Assembly (NCBI GenBank): GCA_902728285.1 | Contig: CACVBU010000271.1 | Location: 885,371 to 949,370 of the forward strand | Reading direction: 5' to 3' | Length of the DNA stretch: 64,000 nucleotides | DNA from: Clytia hemisphaerica | Taxonomy: Eukaryota; Cnidaria; Hydrozoa; Leptothecata; Clytiidae | In this document: piece by piece, positions 55,939 to 64,000 of the stretch | How positions within the stretch are numbered: position 1 is the first letter of the stretch | How the letters are laid out: each line of letters begins with the position of its first letter | Program-made: the position numbers and the translations under genes | Notes under the pieces: model-generated | The model's input: the letters and a program-made list of their open reading frames with translations, nothing else | What the model was told of the DNA's origin: nothing | Databases searched by the model: none

Positions 55939-56614
55939 CATGGAGCTATAAAGAAAGACAGGAGTTGGATGCGTCGGTAATTGGTCGTTAAAGTCTTTTG
56001 ATTTCTTTTATAAAATGTATCAAAAGAAATTCTAAGCTCGCTCGATGAAATAAGACTTTTTAGTAGAACTCAAGTTTGCTATGAACATTCTAATTATCAG
56101 TATTGTAGATTCTAGCCTTTTAATATACGAAGATCAAATAAAACTTCGTCCACGAAACAAGTTTATGTTCCATTTCGTTATTCGTTCAATTTTGTTTTGA
56201 AAATATATTTTCTCAAGCCAGAAAATGAAAAGTTCTTTATAATCACACACGATTTCAGACTCAATTTGTAGATATAAAGTCGCTGGAGAATTTCGGAGGA
56301 AAAGTATCAAGCAGTAGAGTTCACCTTAAAGAGAAAATTGATCGAAAAATCTTATTATTTGACGAGGGATTGCCAAGTTTACAGGCCTTCTTTTAGTCCA
56401 AATAATTTCTTACACTGATGGCAGAAACAATGAATCTCGTCTCATCTAATTTCTAAAGCTTAAATGAGCTAATAAGATTTCACCAATTGATAAAACAGCT
56501 CATTAAAAATGCACGATATATGAGATTATGAGCATGCATACATCGTAACTTTTTTAATCGTAGGGCGAGCTTGGTTACAATAGCATACTTCTCCTGTTTC
56601 TTTATACCTCCATG
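55939..56614. mobile_element. 676-bp MITE family, copy 3
   Basis: The ends CATGGAGCTATAAAGAAA and TTTCTTTATACCTCCATG carry the exact 7-bp duplication GTAAAAT (55932-55938, 56615-56621). It is nearly identical to copy 1 through most of its length and inserted into an older duplicated sequence. Confidence 0.92.
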
Positions 56615-56710
56615 GTAAAATACACCAGCCTGTAACTTTTGCTCTGGTTGTGCAAATTAATTCAAAATTTTCAGCACCATTAAATCTTGAAAAAAGTCTC
56701 TCGAAATAAA

Positions 56711-56910
56711 AGATTTGAGTGAATCTGCTGAAAATTGACTATTCTACAGACCAAAACTTAAAAACGCTGATAGTCTGTAAAATACCAACCATACAAAATA
56801 TTGATCTGAAAATTTGCACACAAGTGCGTTTTGTTTACATTAATAGTTTTTGAATAATTGCAATATCCGGGTGATTTTCGGACATTTTCTATTCTGGTCT
56901 GTAAAATACA
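56711..56910. repeat. second copy of the diverged duplication
   Basis: Same order of blocks as 55710-55938, including GTGATTTTCGGACATTTTCT near the end, with a deletion of about 35 bp around the GTTTACATTAATAG junction. Confidence 0.75.
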
Positions 56911-57032
56911 CCAGTGTCCGAAAAAAAGTGCACCCTCAAAATTCGAACCCTTTATTAATGAACTTTTCAAAAATATATAACAAGTGTTTTGACTAAAAAA
57001 TTCACACGTTAAATAATCGAACAAAATTCCTC

Positions 57033-57369
57033 CTACAATCATGATTGAAATATATTAAGAATTCCGGTTATTTTAACGTTTTTAAAGATTTAAAGTTCCG
57101 AAGAAAGTCGATTTTGGGCTATCTTTTTAATTTAATCGAATATTTCAATTTGGGAGGGGTTGGCAGACTTCCAGGCTATATTCTGAGCCTTATTGGACTA
57201 TTTTTGAACTTTTGGATCCTCAGATCCTAATGTCTTAAGTGTAGCGTTAAAACTCCGATTTAAAACTCTACCTTTCGAACCTACTTTAGAGCACTTACAA
57301 ATCGATTGTGGTTTCAAAACTTCCTGGGGAATTTCCCTTTTTTCACAAATATTATGACCTTGATTGTAC
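57033..57369 (-). mobile_element. CTACAATCA-family repeat, copy 3
   Basis: Bounded by CTACAATCAT and TTGATTGTAC. Read on the minus strand it contains GGAGTTTTAACGCTACACTT, GGATCTGAGGATCCAAAAGT and CCAACCCCTCCCAAATT. It is closest to the copy at 62210-62432. Confidence 0.75.
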
Positions 57370-57431
57370 TAAAAATGTCATCTTAAAAAAAAACCTAGCA
57401 AAAATTACCAAATGATTTAAGGAATCGAGCC

Positions 57432-59249
57432 CTAAGCCCAAGGTCTTTGGAATTGAATATTTCCATCAGCAAGATACTGGTCCATACATCCATGAAAACC
57501 TGGATTCGAACAGGCCACAAATCTCGATCCTGTTTTATAAATCCCATAACTTCCAGATGCTCCTCCATAAAGCCAATGATTTGCATGTCTTAACATATCC
57601 ACACCATATCTACCTCGTACATAATAGCCTGGATTCGGTCTGTTTTGTGCCCAGTGGTCATCCAGTCTAACTTTCGTATCGTGTCCTTTGATGCGGCTAG
57701 AACGTAACGGCTCTTGTTCTTTTGCGACGGCACGGGCTGGTATTTTCCAAGGCTGGTAAAAATCACCTAAAAGAATATACGACCCCCATAATTCCATTCG
57801 CCAGTTTTTATTTCCAATACCAATATACCCGCATCCCATGATTAGATTATCTTTCTTAACATGACTCATATTCTTGACACACGGTTTATTGAGTTCAAGG
57901 CTAAAACTCATTCCTAATTTTCTCCATTCCGATTCATGTTGAACTATATGCGTTAAATTTGAAGCTCTAAAAGCAAAGTCTTGGTCTAGGTCCCATGGTA
58001 TAGTATCATGAAGTTTAGCAGCCGCTAGACCAGATCCGTCTTCGTTCGTGTATTGATAGCCTAGCTTATCGAACAATTTATAAGTATTAACTAGCATGAA
58101 ATGAAGGTCTCTCATACAAGCTCTTTGCCGTAGCTGAGTTGCTCTAAGATTGCATTTGACTTTGGATTCAATATAATTAAATTCTAAGTGTGTTTGTGTA
58201 CCGTTTATGGCAGGTAAATAAAATTCTGAAATTTCATTACGTATAGCAAAGTCTAGTAAATGAGCTCTTGTTAAATCATGGAAATCAACCCAGTCAGTCT
58301 TGTAAAAAATACTGGCTGGGTGTGATTTCATTATTTTGTTTTGGTTGTTCATGACATATAGAATTTCCGGGTAGACAAGATCATCAGCACATTTTGTCGT
58401 CACTCTAGATGTTAAATAGTCGAGCAGTACATTTCTATCCATCGCAAAGGGTCCATCAAAATAATCACAACGAAGCAATTGGTGTTTATAACAAACATCA
58501 AACCCAAACACACTTTTATATTGACTCCAAATAAGCTTTGATTGGTAGCATCCGGAACTCCACCGTCCGTCCGGGTAGATTACCGATCCCGAGATAACAT
58601 CGCATGTCTTCTTTACCAGTGGTTTCAAAAACTTTCTCATATCAAAATTTTGGTCAAATCTACGGATCCCTTTGGTCAACAAAACAAACTGTGTGGAGCT
58701 TTTTGCCACCAAATCTCTCAAGCTTTGAACTAATGATTTTGATTCTAAAATAGTAGTATTGAAATTGGGTAAGATGTGCTGGATATCCTTAATCATTGAA
58801 GAATGTTTATCAAATATAGACCGAGTTAATCCGAGTTGGATGTGAGTTGATACTGTCCAGTTTGGCTTATTCTTTATATCCTCTAGCAAAACTTTCAGAT
58901 CGGTTACTTCATTAACTGCATTGAAAATGACGGTTATATTGTCACGAGGATCGTGTTGTATTTGATAGCCGCCATTGATACGACTCAATCTTGTGACCAT
59001 TTTCCCGATCGCGTCGCTTAATTCTTCATTGCGTTCGAACCGTTGAGCACGTGACAGCTGCTTCAAAAACAAATCTAGATATCGATTATCAAAGTCGATT
59101 GACTTGTTATTTGAAGAAAATGGATTTGTTTTCAAGACTTTGCTGATACTGATGTCCATTTTGAATGAGATTTCAAATAAAATTGTCAGCCCAATAAATG
59201 CAAAACACAAAATAGCAATGAAAACTTTGTACCAAGTCATTCCTAACAT
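57432..59249 (-). CDS. FKRP-like (LicD/fukutin family) type II membrane protein, single exon
   Basis: A 605-residue uninterrupted frame. Residues 7-27 form a hydrophobic signal anchor (YKVFIAILCFAFIGLTILFE), giving a Golgi/ER-lumenal topology. The stem region resembles that of fukutin-related protein (NITVIFNAVNEVTDLK, STQFVLLTKGIRRF). The C-terminal part is a LicD-type transferase with the acidic motif IPWDLDQDF (residues 417-425), equivalent to the metal-binding WDYDVD of FKRP, preceded by EDGSGLAAAKLHD and followed by WRMELWGSY. FKRP adds ribitol-phosphate to alpha-dystroglycan glycans; substrate here is unknown. It is longer than human FKRP (495), mostly at the N- and C-terminal ends. There are no introns, unlike PAK and TRIP12 nearby. 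MLGM at 59249 was taken as start, with a second Met four codons in. Confidence 0.88.
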   Translation of the reverse strand: MLGMTWYKVFIAILCFAFIGLTILFEISFKMDISISKVLKTNPFSSNNKSIDFDNRYLDLFLKQLSRAQRFERNEELSDAIGKMVTRLSRINGGYQIQHDPRDNITVIFNAVNEVTDLKVLLEDIKNKPNWTVSTHIQLGLTRSIFDKHSSMIKDIQHILPNFNTTILESKSLVQSLRDLVAKSSTQFVLLTKGIRRFDQNFDMRKFLKPLVKKTCDVISGSVIYPDGRWSSGCYQSKLIWSQYKSVFGFDVCYKHQLLRCDYFDGPFAMDRNVLLDYLTSRVTTKCADDLVYPEILYVMNNQNKIMKSHPASIFYKTDWVDFHDLTRAHLLDFAIRNEISEFYLPAINGTQTHLEFNYIESKVKCNLRATQLRQRACMRDLHFMLVNTYKLFDKLGYQYTNEDGSGLAAAKLHDTIPWDLDQDFAFRASNLTHIVQHESEWRKLGMSFSLELNKPCVKNMSHVKKDNLIMGCGYIGIGNKNWRMELWGSYILLGDFYQPWKIPARAVAKEQEPLRSSRIKGHDTKVRLDDHWAQNRPNPGYYVRGRYGVDMLRHANHWLYGGASGSYGIYKTGSRFVACSNPGFHGCMDQYLADGNIQFQRPWA

Positions 59250-59808
59250 TTTATAATTGTAGATTTGTTCTCTTTTCCAGTTTCAAATCTCTGAAAATAT
59301 ACACAAATATTATGTTAAATGGTTTCCTACTATCAGTTTATACAATCTTACGCAGTTTGATAATACTTTTTCCCTCTTATAATATTCCCTTTAGAGGTTT
59401 TCCCGCAGCGTCCTTAAATTTTGTTTATCTATTTATGAAAAAGTTTGTTGACATAACATAGCAAGTCAACTCTTGTTTTATCAGAGCTTACACCTTGAAT
59501 TTGACAGTGGGGGCCCAATGAATATAGAGTTTAAGGAGGCGCAACCAAAAATTTTAAGTTTGCAAGGTGGCGTTTATAAGATCGTTTATAAGAACCAATA
59601 ACTAGTATTCCAGGTTTTTCTTATTTTCCGCACATTTTAAGTCTTAAATTGTTTAACTAGACTAGGCCACGAGATATTTTCTGTTGTTTTTACATTTAGC
59701 TTTTTTAGAACCTTATTGTTTTAGAAATGTAGATTGATTTGATATGAATGAACCGCAATATAGAGTGTCGCTCATGTGACACATTTGTATTTGTTTTCGA
59801 AACAAGGC

Positions 59809-59964
59809 AATAGACGATATCGGCTTAACGAATTCTCCCCGAATGATTACCATGATGCATTGCGCAAAAAAAATCACGGACTATATTGACTTACTGAATT
59901 TTTTTGTGCAATGCATCATGGGTAATCATTCGGGGAGAATTTCGTTAAGCCGATATCGTCTATT
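59809..59964. mobile_element. 156-bp near-perfect hairpin (MITE-like)
   Basis: AATAGACGATATCGGCTTAA and its complement form the outer stem, which continues through CTCCCCGAATGATTACC and CATGATGCATTG to a loop of about 20 bp. The stem is about 65 bp with very few mismatches. No clear target duplication. Confidence 0.85.
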
Positions 59965-60726
59965 CGTTTTTAGGGGTGTGACCTTACACATGTATTCTCT
60001 ATAAGAATAAAATAGATAATACGGCTTCGTTATGCAAAATAGTAAGAACAATGTAAGCACATTACGACATTCTCAGGCCTTGTAGACTCTAAAACAACCG
60101 ATTTCTTAGGAAAATGGACAAAAATACTCACAAAATGGTGAAAATATGAACATGTTCAGAACATGTTCAGAATAATTTAAAAAGTGTTTAAAAACATCCT
60201 AAAGCTTTAAAATTTGGGAATCTTTATAAAAAGCGTGTTTGTCTGTTTGTATTGAGATGATACTTGAAACACTAGGGCAGGAAAAATCTCAAACTCCAAA
60301 TTACAAAATACCAACACAAAAAAAATACGGTTTAACGGATCTTGATCTTCTTTACAAGAATTTACTAACCAATTGTTCAAAATATTTGAGATGTAATCTT
60401 CAGAAGTGCTAAAATCACAAAACCACGAACCAATAGCTTCTCATTTTATTTGCTGGACAAACTTAAAGATGCCTATCTAGCCTTTATTTACATATGCATT
60501 TGTGGTGGTTGCTCCATAGATTTATAAAGCCCCAAATAAGCTAGATGGAGTGCTTTTAGCTCTTCCAAGCAAAAAAAGTGAATATCGCAAAAAATATTGC
60601 TGCTATTTTGTTCGAAAACACGCGAAGCTTCTGATTGGTCAAGCGCTGAAATTATATTGTAATGTCACGTGACTCAGGTAGGATTTCCTACCTAACCTCG
60701 GCACAGTTTTCAGCAAAACCCCGATA

Positions 60727-60880
60727 TTCATGATATTCATGACGTAATGTTTCTACGGAAAGACCCCTGTTTTTGCCAGTAGTGGCAAATTTTATACAGC
60801 TTTTGTCTAGTTTAAATTTGTCACTACTGGCTAAAACCAGGGTATTTTCGTAGAAAACATTACGTCATGAATATCATGAA
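60727..60880. mobile_element. 154-bp hairpin (MITE-like)
   Basis: The outer stem TTCATGATATTCATGACGTA / TACGTCATGAATATCATGAA continues through ATGTTTTCTACG, a CCCTGGTTTT block and GCCAGTAGTG. Arms are about 70 bp with several mismatches. A plain GATATTCAT tandem repeat lies at the left end. Confidence 0.8.
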
Positions 60881-61287
60881 TCTAGCCCTTCGGGATTTAT
60901 ATATCTATGTTTGCCCATGCAGGTTGAAGTTCAAGCCAAAGGTCACATGTTAAAGGTCACAGCTTGCGGATTAACACGTTGAAAGTTCTTTTTGAGAAGC
61001 AGGTCAACAATTATCCATTTTTCAGCTTCATGTTTATCTTATGATGCTTATGAAAACATGCATGATTTCCGATGTTTGGAAAATAAGCGGAAATCAAGTA
61101 TCTTACCGATTACGGACGAAAATTACGGCATGCGAAATATTGAGCATGCGTTATAAAAGGGCTAAGGTTAGTCAACGTGTCATCTCGCATCAAACGTAAG
61201 GTCGTGTACTCAAACTTATAAGCTATTCGTATTAACGATTTTTCTTTATCTTTATTCACGTTAAACTTCGAGTACAAGGAATGATGG

Positions 61288-61635
61288 CCCGGGGGGGGAC
61301 TAGGGTTGGCGAATGAGGAGTATGTGCGGACGGGACCTCCGAAAACCGACCCTTAGAGAGACTGATTTTTGCTGAAAAGGTGACCCTGAGAGACTTTTTG
61401 AAATTTTTTTCGACTTTTGAAAAAATTCATACCCTTAGAGAGACTTTATTACAATTTTTTCTCTGGAAATCAAAAAATTTCCTAAAAATTCTGAATTTTC
61501 CGACCCTTAGAGAGACTAATTTAAAACTTTCTGATTTTTCCGACCCTTAGAGAGACTTTGAAAGGTGAAAAAACCGACCCTTACCGTCCGCACATACCCA
61601 TCATCCATTTTTGCCTAAGTGCTCCCCCCCCCGGG
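61288..61635. mobile_element. 348-bp G-tract-ended MITE with 8-bp duplication
   Basis: It begins CCCGGGGGGGG and ends CCCCCCCCGGG, with inverted GTATGTGCGGACGG / CCGTCCGCACATAC subterminal. Flanks are AATGATGG and AATAATGG (7 of 8 identical; 61280-61287, 61636-61643). The interior carries about six copies of CCCTTAGAGAGACT. Truncated relative at 5810-6131. Confidence 0.82.
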
Positions 61636-61853
61636 AATAATGGCAATTATCAACTAGCCAAAGACAACGGACGTGCAGATTTATTACTTATTGTTAACAA
61701 TCCATGGTTTTTTGTCCTACGAAAAGGTCAGTCAGATTGGCGAACAAGGCTGACCCCTATAGCTCGAGGGAGGTAGGTTTTCAGTCCAGGGGAAGAGGCT
61801 CATTAGTTCAGGGGTCCACTAAATTATTTATGATTATTCAGAAGAATCAAAGA

Positions 61854-62164
61854 GCCCCCCCCCCCCAGCGGACCCTCAATTCACGCAATCACGCAAATTT
61901 TCCTCGAGTTTCATGCAATAATCCGATTTTCAGAAAATCGGAAAATTTTCGGGAAAACAACCCATAATTGGTGGAAAAAAGGGAAAATTCACGTATTCAC
62001 GCACAAAATAGCCCAGATTCACGCATTCACGCAATCAAAAAGTGGATTTTCACGTTCACGCAAGTTTTTTCGATTCACGCATTAACGCTTTTTTTTTTAA
62101 TTTTCACGCATTCACGCAACCGAAAATGCCCATTCACGCATTCACGCAAACCACTGGGGGGCCC
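61854..62164. mobile_element. 311-bp element with TTCACGCA array and 8-bp duplication
   Basis: The C-tract at the left and GGGGGGCCC at the right are flanked by ATCAAAGA (61846-61853, 62165-62172). The interior is largely an array of about 13 direct copies of ATTCACGCA and variants. Termini are not perfectly symmetrical. Confidence 0.75.
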
Positions 62165-62209
62165 ATCAAAGAACCGATCGACAAACCAATAAAGTTAATA
62201 AAGAACCGA

Positions 62210-62432
62210 GACTTAAGACTTAGGACCTTAGGATCTCAGGATCCAAAAGTTCAAAAATAGTCCAATATGGCTCAGAATATAGTCTTGAAGTCTGCCAACC
62301 CCTCCCAAATTAAAATATTCGATTAAGATAAAGAGATAGCCCAAAATCGACTTTCTCGCCAGAACTTTAAATCTTGAAAAACGTTAAAATACTGTAACCG
62401 GAATTCTCATTCTATTTCGACCATGATTGTAG
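62210..62432 (+). mobile_element. CTACAATCA-family repeat, copy 4 (5' truncated)
   Basis: Begins within the family at GACTTAGGACCTTAGGATCT and runs to the family end CCATGATTGTAG. It is closest to copy 3, sharing CCAACCCCTCCCAAATT and AAAATCGACTTTCTCG-like sequence. Confidence 0.7.
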
Positions 62433-62984
62433 CTTTTTTGGTCGTCCAACAACGCACACAGCTCGAGCGTTTTGGTCGAAAATTAGAAAAAATTTGCATG
62501 TAATAGAAATTCAAAACAAAACCAATTGTACATGATAAAAATAAACACACAATCAGTATGCTTACCTTCTCCCTGAATGGCTACTTGAAAAAGAACAATA
62601 GAAGAGACGAACAGCTTTGCGCACAAAGTTGAAATTTCTCAACTTTCAAAAAAGCTCACGCCGTCCGTTGCGACGAGCCGTGAAGGCTTAATTTATTTAA
62701 TTTATGCAATAATCGAGCCGTGCGCATTGTGCGGTGACCAAAAAAAGCTAAGTGGACCACTAAGGAGTAAAAGTTAAGATAAGCCTATTTCGTAGGATTG
62801 TTTTTAGTACATGATATTTTTCTACGTCATATTGCAGTAATCAACTTTTTGACAAGTGAGAAGTTTTACGAAATCAAAAACAATGGAAAAGAGTTGAATT
62901 ACCATTTCAATTGAATGATGACAGAACATTAATTTTTTCAACGTCTTTGTCGAAGGAAAGTCTGCACAGATTTGTCTCCCCATT

Positions 62985-63280
62985 GACTTTCAAGCCTGAA
63001 GAGCTAGACTCGAGACTCTTGGATGGGAAATGAAGCAACTTATTTCTACGCCCGCTCCGGACGCCCGTGCGTGGTTTTCAAAGAAACGCCGGATTAGAAA
63101 TAAAATCTATCGCTAGATTAAAAAAAAATGCAGTCCTCAAAAACAAGTGAACCACTAGGAAAAATCCGTCATCATGATTGTGGCGCGTTCTAGACACGTT
63201 CTGGATGGGAAATAAGTGACTTCACTTTTTCTTGCCTAGAAAAAGGTTAGAGATTCTGCTCTAGTCCTTTGGAGTTAGAT
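62985..63280. repeat. degenerate relative of the 53250-53560 foldback
   Basis: CTTTCAAGCCTGAAGAGCTAGA at the left and CTTCACTTTTTCTTGCCTAG with GATTCTGCTCTAG at the right correspond to parts of the earlier element. Boundaries are uncertain. Confidence 0.5.
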
Positions 63281-63689
63281 TCTCTCCCTTTAAATTGGAT
63301 AGGAAATAGCATCTAGCAGATGCACGAACCCTATGAAATAGGTCATAGACAATTTTACACAGATTAGCGCCTTTCAGCTAATTTTTTACGAGATTTTATT
63401 TCAAATGCCTAGTTACCGAACAATCTTTGCACTGTAATCAAACTTCAAAAGACCGTCTAAAGGTTCGAAGAGAACTCCAGATCCAAGTTATGGATTCCCG
63501 CCAATAATTTGTTTTAAGGAGAGATTATTTTCATAAAATGGAGTATTCTACCTTTAAATTTTGCCTTTATTCAAATTATTTCGGTTTTTTGAGTGTGTTT
63601 TTAGCCATTTTAGAGCTCTAGATTTCAAAAGACCCACTCCCTCGAGCCAAACCATGGTTGGCTCTCACCGTGTCACTGAACTTATGCCC

Positions 63690-63960
63690 CCCCCCAATAT
63701 CAAAATGCTTCCGCCCTACGTGGGACTTTAAATTTGCGAAAAAGTGACCCTGAATGGGACTGAAATTCCAAAATTTTCTCAAATTTTCTACTTTTTCCCC
63801 AAATATTCCAAAAAAGGCACCCTACGAGGGACTGATTTTTCTATTTTGGTGTTTTTGCGACCCTACCTGGGACTCGTGGAGGTTAAAAAAGGTACCTGAC
63901 CAGCGGAGCATCCCCGTAACCCGTCTTGGGGGGGGGGGGTTTCAGGGGGTACCCGATTCC
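63690..63960. mobile_element. G-tract-ended element with CCCTNNNNGGGACT array
   Basis: It is bounded by a C-tract (63688-63697) and a G-tract (about 63928-63940). Inside, CCCTACGTGGGACT, CCCTGAATGGGACT, CCCTACGAGGGACT and CCCTACCTGGGACT recur about every 50-60 bp. The design is like 61288-61635 with a different motif. The right side runs close to the window end, so limits are approximate. Confidence 0.55.
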
Positions 63961-64000
63961 GCAATTCCGTCAATTTTTTTTCCAATTTCCGTCAAACCGT

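Larger units (their letters stand above)
52869..57431. other. TRIP12 3' UTR and downstream intergenic region
   Basis: Non-coding AT-rich sequence. The TRIP12 3' end is not obvious. It contains a foldback repeat (53250-53560), a diverged duplication (55710-55938 / 56711-56910), MITE copy 3 (55939-56614) and a CTACAATCA-family copy (57033-57369). A 27-bp palindrome occurs at 54699-54725. No gene recognised. Confidence 0.55.
59250..64000. other. gene-free, repeat-dense right end of the window
   Basis: No coding region is supported. The segment carries two long hairpins (59809, 60727), three or four G-tract-ended elements (61288, 61854, 63690), a CTACAATCA-family copy and AT-rich unique sequence. 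Open frames between 61558 and 62260 lie wholly inside those repeats. Confidence 0.6.

Noticed and set aside
61558-62260. Overlapping plus-strand open frames of 72-87 codons
   Set aside because: They fall within two G-tract-ended elements and the ATTCACGCA array, so they reflect repeat composition.

Overview
The window is animal nuclear DNA, AT-rich, with multi-exon genes, GT-AG introns and many short non-autonomous transposons. The gene set (a group I PAK kinase, the HECT ligase TRIP12, single-exon class C-like receptors and an FKRP-like enzyme) indicates an invertebrate metazoan. The sequence does not fix the phylum. The single-exon class C-like receptors and heavy MITE load would suit an early-branching animal, but that is only a guess.

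Layout: (1) 868-4374, plus strand: the last six coding exons of a p21-activated kinase, whose 5' part lies outside the window. (2) 4375-7686: its 3' UTR and an intergenic region with a piggyBac-like element. (3) 7687-52868, plus strand: a complete TRIP12 gene. I assembled 45 coding exons; their phases agree at every junction and give 1,991 residues. The product runs from a basic disordered N-terminus through armadillo repeats and a WWE domain to a HECT domain with catalytic Cys1958. Intron 1 (10 kb) is a transposon graveyard. (4) Intron 15 (27845-35497) holds two intronless, divergently transcribed class C-like GPCR genes: 28004-30481 on the minus strand and 31194-34425 on the plus strand. They share a nearly identical Cys-rich/TM1-TM3 segment inside otherwise diverged proteins, which suggests gene conversion. 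The plus-strand copy has a 33-bp coding minisatellite with a one-base frameshift. (5) 57432-59249, minus strand: a single-exon type II membrane protein of the FKRP/LicD phosphotransferase type. (6) 59250-64000: no gene recognised, only a dense set of foldback and G-tract-ended elements.

Mobile DNA dominates the non-coding part. Many elements could be delimited to the base from terminal inverted repeats and target-site duplications. There are two families with 7-bp duplications (five copies), three elements with 8-bp duplications, two with 9-bp, one TTAA element, several TA elements, and a tRNA-derived SINE with an 18-bp duplication. No autonomous transposase gene is visible.

The genes do not form a pathway. 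PAK is a cytoplasmic signalling kinase, TRIP12 a nuclear ubiquitin ligase, the receptors are plasma-membrane proteins and the FKRP-like protein is a Golgi-type glycan enzyme. The only structural link is that the receptor pair is nested inside TRIP12.
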